Shown here one piece after another: positions 58,509-64,000 of a DNA stretch of 64,000 nt; position 1 is the first letter of the stretch; every line of letters starts with the position of its first letter. The translations under genes were made by a program, and so were the position numbers. Source of the stretch: Nissolia schottii. Taxonomy: Eukaryota > Streptophyta > Magnoliopsida > Fabales > Fabaceae. The notes beneath the pieces are model-generated. The model worked only from the letters and a program-made list of their open reading frames with translations. It was not told the origin of the DNA and searched no databases. Location: assembly GCA_003254905.1 (NCBI GenBank), contig QANU01015176.1, positions 228,881 through 292,880 on the forward strand, written 5' to 3'.

Positions 58509-60027
58509 ATGCGAAGAAGAACTCCTACAGATCAACTCTTGTTTGATCCAGAAATAGAAGCAACAGCCAGGAGAAACTGAAGTAAAACAAGGAAAGCAAA
58601 AGCTCTAGCTGAGGTAGTTAGAGAACAAGAACCCTCCTCATCTTCAACCACTTCTTCTTCAGACCAAGAAAACATGTTGGAAGCTGATGGTAACAACACA
58701 GAGACTGGACAAAGCCAGGGTTTTGTCAATTTTACCCCGAGGAACATAATTCGCATGGGGAGAACCACAGGCACACAAAGGGTACCGCAAATGCAACCAG
58801 GTTTAGTTCAACTCATGTACGCTAACCCATTTGCAGGTCTGGATCATGAGGATCCCTATGCTCATCTTACAAAATTTTTTGATCTATGTGGAACTGGCAA
58901 TGTCAAAAGCAGACGAAGAAGCAATCTTCCTAAGGTTGTTTCCCCTGACATTGATAGGGAAAGCAAAAGAATGGTTGCTTGATCAACCTCAAAACGTGCT
59001 ATCAAACTGGGACCAATTAGAAGAACGATTCTGTTCCTGGTATTTCTCTCAGTCAAAATTCATGGATTTAAAAACAGCTATTTCCACCTTTGTGCAGGCA
59101 CCAGGCGAAAGCCTATGTGAAATGTGGGAAAGATACAAATCAATGCTGAGGAAATGCCCAAACCATGAGTTCGATGCCAGGACACAAATCCATATTTTTA
59201 GAAATGGTTTGCAACAACAGCATAAACTTATGCTGGATGCAGCGGCTGGAGGACAAATCATGTCCAAAACGCCAGACGAAGCCATATCCATCATCGAATC
59301 CATGGCGTTAACGGACCAACAGGGACAATATAGCAGAGGTCCATCAAGGAAAGGAGGAATACTGGAATTAGGAGCAAATGATGTGATCTTGACACAAAAC
59401 AAACAACTATAGTAACAGCTTGATGAAGTGAAGAAACAACTAATGGAGCTGCCAAGGCAACTCGGGAATAGCCAAGAGTCAAAGAAACACCAGGTATTTA
59501 TATGTGAAATTTGTTTTGGTGATCATCAAACAAGCTATTGTGAGTACAGGCAAGAAGAGCTGCAGTTCCTGAACAACCAGCCAAGACCATACCAAGGCAA
59601 CTATCAAAGAGGCCCAAACCAACAGAATTACCAGCCTTGGAGACCAGACGTAGGTCCCTCTAACACTAGAGCTCCACCATTCCAACAGCCTCGTCAATTC
59701 CAGAACCCGCAACAAGTACCACCACCCATGGAGCAAAATCCTAAGTTGGAAGAGACGCTGAATCAATTCATGCAACTAACAATGGCAAATCAGAAAAATA
59801 CCGATGCCTCGTTCAGAAATTTAGAGATCCAGATGGGGCAACTTGCCAAGGATGTTGCGGAGCTTAAGAAGGAACAGTTCTCTGCCAATACCGAACCTAA
59901 TCCAAAGGAATCCTGTAAGGCAATCACTACTCGAAGTGGTAAAACCCTAAAACCGAGTGTTGCTAAGAAAGGAGACAAAGACTGCATTATTATGGGAGAA
60001 GAGGAAGAAAAGAAAGAAAAAAAATAA
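58509..60027 (+). pseudogene. Athila-type gag remnant
   Basis: ATG at 58509 (MRRRTPTDQLLFDPE...), a TGA near 58578, a one-base shift near 58905, and a TAG at 59410. Between them is the Retrotrans_gag domain: FLRLFPLTLIGKAKEWLLDQ, WDQLEERFCSWYF, FVQAPGESLCEMWERYKSML, FRNGLQQQHKLMLDAAAGG. A single zinc-knuckle-like CEICFGDHQTSYC (from ~59497), a Gln/Pro-rich linker and a coiled-coil stretch follow (LEIQMGQLAKDVAELKKE near 59820). Gag would form the capsid. This copy cannot give a full-length product. Confidence 0.85.
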
Positions 60028-60135
60028 GATAGAGGAGTTGAAAATAAAGATGTAAATATAGAAGAAAAAACTGAAAAAGAAAAGAAAGATGAAAAGAAAA
60101 AGGAAGAGGAGAAGAAAGTAGAAAAAGAAAAGACG
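60028..60135 (+). other. Lys/Glu-rich linker between gag and protease
   Basis: Continues in frame after the TAA at 60025 with EEKTEKEKKDEKKKEEEKKV-like sequence. Typical of the charged spacer of this clade. Confidence 0.6.
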
Positions 60136-61014
60136 TTGGTCAAAGAGAAGCCACTTCCTTATCCAAAGACTCCATCAAAACTTGACAAAGAGAGGCAATT
60201 TGCTAGGTTTATGGACATTTTCAAAAGATTACAAATTAACATTCCATTTGCCGAAGCATTAGAGAAAATGCCTACCTATGCCAAGTTTATGAAGGAGTTG
60301 TTGTCCAAAAAGAGGAAGTACCAAGAAGAGGATGTTGTACAGCTGGGAGAGAATTGTAGCGCAAGTATTCAAAACTTTATCCCACACAAATTAACAGATC
60401 CTGGTAGTGTCACAATTCCTGTCGTCATTGGGAATGTGTCAGTTGGCAAAGCCCTAATTGATCTGGGGGCCAGTGTCAGCTTGATGCCACTTTCCATGAT
60501 GAAGAGAGTCGGTGGGATGGAACTGAAACCCACCAGAATGTCACTACAATTGGCAGATCGCTCGATCAAGTATCCACTTGGAGTAGCTGAAGACGTCCTA
60601 GTAAAAGTGGATAAATTTTTAATTCCTGCTGACTTTCTAGTGATTGATATTTCTAAAGACACAGAAGTTTCTTTAATTCTGGGAAGACCATTCATGAGGA
60701 CTGCAAAAATGGGCATCGACATGGATGTGGGGAAACTGAAGATCAAAACACAAGATGACGAAGTCCAATTCGATATCTTCGAGGCTCTACAACACCCAAA
60801 GGACAAGGGTCAATGCTTCCGGATAGATCTACTTGAGGAAGTTATAGCAAATGTTGAACAAAAACCTCAAGACCTAGATCCTCTGGAAATGGCATTGATA
60901 GACAGTTCAGCCCAATTCACTGAGGAAGATGAGGCCGAAATTGAAGCCTTTCTTATGAATTTAGAAGCTACACCTACCATTCCTCTGGACCAAGAAGCAC
61001 AAGAAGAAATCTAG
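60136..61014 (+). pseudogene. Athila-type aspartic protease region
   Basis: 292-residue frame. Residues ~92-200 form the retropepsin: SVTIPVVIGNVSVGKALIDL then GASVSLMP, with the catalytic Asp at residue 109 (codon 60460-60462) in DLGAS, the clade's variant of D(T/S)GA; VSLILGRPFM follows in the flap/C-terminal half. A TAG at 61012 and a TAA at 61153 separate it from RT. Confidence 0.85.
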
Positions 61015-61155
61015 AGAGAAGTTGATACAAAGACGGAAGGTCAGAAACTGGAACTTAAACCTTTAACATCTCACCTAAAGTATGTCTTTTTGCAGGGAAA
61101 GGACGAGAAACCAGTCATCATCGACAATTCTCTATCTCCGAAGGAAGAAGAGTAA

Positions 61156-62412
61156 TTGATTAAAGTCTTACAGGATAATCAACAAGCTTTGGGATGGACT
61201 TTAGCTGACCTAAAAGGCATTAGCCCGTCCTATTGCATGCACAAGATCCTTATGGAATATGACTTCAAACCTGTAAGGCAACCGCAAAGGAGATTGAACC
61301 CGGCCATGAAAGAAGTGGTACGCAAAGAGGTAGTAAAGCTGTTAGAAGCAGGTATCATCTATCCAATCTCGGACAGCGAATGGGTAAGTCCTGTACAGGT
61401 AGTTCCGAAGAAAGGTGGTTTAACGGTAATTACTAATGAAAAGAATGAAATAATCCCAACTAGAACTGTCACTAGTTGGCGTATGTGTATTGATTACAGG
61501 AAGCTGAATAAAGCCACCCGGAATGACCATTTCCCACTCCCTTTTATGGACCAGATGCTTGAAAGATTATCAGGCCAGGCATATTATTGTTTCTTAGACG
61601 GATATTCTGGATATAATCAAATCACTGTTGATCCCAAGGACCAAGAGAAAACAGTCTTTACATGTCCTTTCGGCATTTTCGCTTATAGAAAAATGCCTTT
61701 TGGATTATGTAATGCTCCGGCAAATTTTCAACGATGCATGCTTACAATTTTTCCAGACATCATCGAAAAGAGCCTGGAAGTTTTCATGGATGATTTCTCG
61801 GTCTTTGGATCTCCATTTGATCACTACCTGAGTAATTTGGACACCATACTGAAACGGTGTGTGGAAACCAATCTGGTCCTTAACGGGGAGAAATGCCATT
61901 TCATGGTTACCGAAGGAATTGTGCTAGGGCACAAGATATCGGCTAAAGGAATTGAGGTAGACAGGGCTAAGATAGATGTCATCGAGAAGCTGCCTCCACT
62001 AGTCAACGTGAAAGGAATAAGAAGCTTTCTAGGACATGCAGGCTTCTACAGGCGGTTCATTAAAGATTTTTCAAAAATTGCCAAACCACTGACAAATCTT
62101 TTAAACAAAGATGATCCATTCCTTTTTTATGACAATGGTTTACATGTTTTTAATCTGTTAAAAGCAAGTTTGACTTCTGCTCCCATAACCATTGCACCGA
62201 ACTAGAACAAAGATTTTGAATTGATGTGTGATGCAAGTGATTATGTTGTTGGAGCAGTATTAGGTCAAAGAAGAAAAAAGATATTCCATGCTATATACTA
62301 TGCTAGCAAGGTTTTAAATGAAGCACAAATTAATTATGCCACAACAGAGAAAGAATTGCTAGCCATAGTATATGCATTGGAAAAGTTTAGAAGTTACTTG
62401 GTTCCAAAGTGA
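61156..62412 (+). pseudogene. Athila-type reverse transcriptase and start of RNase H
   Basis: The RT is a 349-codon frame (61156-62205). Motifs in order: WVSPVQVVPKKGG, RMCIDYRKLNKATRNDHFPL, YCFLDGYSGYNQI, FGLCNAPANFQRCM, then the FMDD catalytic box at 61783-61794 and IVLGHKISAKGIEVD. A TAG at 62203 ends the frame. The same frame then continues with the RNase H start LMCDASDYVVGAVLGQ and [20 protein letters not shown] to a TGA at 62410. Catalytic residues of RT are intact despite the stops. Confidence 0.88.
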
Positions 62413-63830
62413 TTATCTACACAGACCATGCTGCAATTAAGTACCTTCTAACAAAACCTGATAGTAAACCTAGACTGATTCGTTGGATACTTTTATTGCA
62501 GGAATTTGATCTGGAAATCAAAGACAAGAGTGGAAAGGAAAATATGGTAGCAGACCACCTGTCCAGATTAAATAATCCAGAGTTGACTGTCAAAGAAGAA
62601 GAAATTGCAGAGGAATTTCCTGATGAGAAGCTGTTTCTCATCAAATCGAGACCATGGTTCGCCGACATGGCCAACTACAAAGCAGCAGGGGTGCTTCCTG
62701 AAGAATTAAACCACCAACAAAAGAAAAAGTTCCTTAGAGATGCTACTGACTTTGTATGGGATGATCCATACCTCTTTAAGATAGGAGCTGATGGACTGCT
62801 ACGCAGATGTGTAGCAAATGAAGAAGCTAGTAGCATCCTATGGCATTGCCACAATTCTCCATGTGGTGGGCACTATAATGGAGAAAGGACAACTGCCAAG
62901 GTCCTCCAAGTTGGCTTTTATTGGCCCACCCTGTTCAAAGATGCTTACATACATGTAAAGAACTGTGATGCGTGTCAAAGAGCAGGAGGAATAGGAAAGA
63001 GAAATGAAATGCCCCTTCAAAATATTATTGAAGTTGAAGTCTTTGATTGCGGGGGTATGGATTTTATGGGACCATTCCCACCATCGTTTGGTAATGAATA
63101 CATCCTCGTGGCAGTTGAATATGTGTCGAAGTGGGTGGAAGCAATAGCCACTTCTAAAGTAGATGGGAAGACAGTAGTTAAATTTCTCAAGAAGAACATA
63201 TCCAACCGTTTTGGTGCGCCGCAAGTGATAATTAGTGATGGTGGATCCCACTTTGTGAATGCTCAACTAAGCAAAGCATTGGAGCATTATGGCGTGAAAC
63301 ACAAGATAGCCTCACCGTACCATCCACAGACCAATGGTCAAGCGGAAGTTTCCAACCGGGACATCAAACGAATTCTGGAGAAAACAATTTCAAGCCCCCG
63401 GAAGGATTGGTCACAAAAATTAGATGATGCACTGTGGGCGTACAGAACCGCCTATAAAGCTCCAACAGGCTTAACTCCATTTCAATTAGTCTATGGCAAA
63501 TCATGCCATCTGCTGGTAGAATTAGAACATAAAGCATATTGGGCTTTAAAGTTTCTAAATTTTGATTTAAAATGTGCAGGTGACAAACGCAAGACCCAGA
63601 TACATCAGTTAGAGGAGTTAAGATTACAAGCATATAACTCTAATAGGCTCTATAAGGACAGAATCAAGAGGTATCATGACCAAAAGCTCGTGACACGAGA
63701 CTTCCGTCCAGGACAAAAGGTGCTCCTATTCAATTCCAGGTTAAGACTGTTCCCTGGAAAATCAAGGACGAGATGGTCAGGGCCTTTCGAAATAGAGGAA
63801 GTAAGGCCTTACGGAGCTGTAGAATTGTAG
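62409..63830 (+). pseudogene. RNase H C-terminus and integrase of the Athila-like element
   Basis: 473-residue frame, entered by a frameshift at ~62409. Residues 1-55 finish RNase H ([22 protein letters not shown]). The integrase zinc module is H148, H155, C186, C189 ([12 protein letters not shown] ... CDACQR). The core DDE is D218 (DFMGPF), D277 (ISDGGSHF) and E313 ([12 protein letters not shown]). The GPY/F-like C-terminal module ends '[20 protein letters not shown]'. A TAG at 63828 stops it; the same frame continues beyond with RLKPYLGE. The best preserved part of the element. Confidence 0.88.
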
Positions 63831-64000
63831 GACAAGGACAAGAAAACAGCTTGGGTGGTGAATGGACAAAGGTTGAAGCCTTATCTTGGGGAGAACACAA
63901 AGAGCCAATAACCTTTGGTGGCTTATCTGGTCTAACCAAGCTAAAAGTAAACAGGCGTCAAGCTAATGACGTTAAAAGAGCGCTTCCTGGGAGGCAACCC
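63831..64000 (+). other. Pol C-terminus and start of the post-pol region, cut by the window edge
   Basis: The frame after the stop encodes a short tail (WVVNGQRLKPYLGE) and then loses coding character. The env-like region and 3' LTR of an Athila element would lie to the right. Confidence 0.5.

Larger units (their letters stand above)
56667..64000 (+). mobile_element. Athila-clade gypsy LTR retrotransposon, 5' portion, runs off the window
   Basis: LTR 56667-58361, primer site from 58362, gag, protease, RT, RNase H, integrase in gypsy order. The RT wording (WVSPVQVVPKKGG, then NEKNEIIPTRTVT, FMDD) is typical of Athila. Stops or frameshifts at about 58563, 58905, 59410, 60025, 61012, 61153, 62203, 62409 and 63828 inactivate it, but domains are well preserved, so decay is moderate. 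The target duplication should be GGCGC (56662-56666); the distal copy and the 3' LTR are outside the window. Confidence 0.9.

Overview
The window is nuclear DNA from a flowering plant. Introns are short with GT/AG ends, intergenic DNA is AT-rich, and plant LTR retrotransposons, L1-type LINEs, SINEs, MULE, hAT, Stowaway and CACTA-like elements fill most of the space. The proteins and the LTR families look like those of a papilionoid legume, probably the Phaseoleae (bean/cowpea/soybean group). That placement is inference from sequence style; no search was run.

Three intact-looking host genes are visible. (1) A class I (DAD1-like) phospholipase A1 lies on the minus strand at 1504-3224, with two exons. 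(2) A GOT1/SFT2-type vesicle-transport membrane protein lies on the plus strand at 34001-35702, with six coding exons. (3) A very repetitive extensin lies on the plus strand at 52305-55731. Its two SPPPP/YYYK blocks flank a cysteine-rich Pollen Ole e 1 domain that is split by the only coding intron. These genes are unrelated in function and do not form a cluster.

The rest is layered mobile DNA. 7.7-16.1 kb is a dead Ty1/copia element (short LTRs, tRNA-iMet-like primer site, polypurine tract). A minus-strand solo LTR of a gypsy-type family is inserted in it (target duplication CTCCA), and a plus-strand LTR of the same family is inserted in that one (target duplication GCGGC). 16.1-21.9 kb holds a palindrome, a 1.4-kb long-TIR element, a SINE copy, and a MULE with a 9-bp target duplication whose middle is an assembly gap (N). 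A Stowaway MITE at 21.9-22.2 kb abuts a CACTA-like element of about 7.7 kb (22.2-29.9 kb). That element carries an LRR receptor fragment on the minus strand, two developmentally regulated GTPase (DRG) exons on the plus strand, and several unrecognised exon-like pieces. A hAT MITE follows at 30.1 kb, and a TIR-flanked unit containing a ~267-bp tandem repeat at 31.4-33.1 kb.

36.8-46.8 kb is an AT-rich satellite array with a ~177-bp unit built from three related ~58-60-bp subunits. It is interrupted by a degenerate minus-strand L1-type LINE, which itself contains a 267-bp solo LTR, and by a small MITE-like insertion. 56.4 kb to the window end is a 5' portion of an Athila-clade gypsy element (LTR, primer site, gag, protease, RT, RNase H, integrase). 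It is inserted at the primer-site position of an older LTR remnant and runs off the right edge. The gypsy LTRs at 10.6, 11.8 and 56.7 kb share a U3 studded with CGCTCAGCG-type motifs, but their U5 halves fall into two different types.
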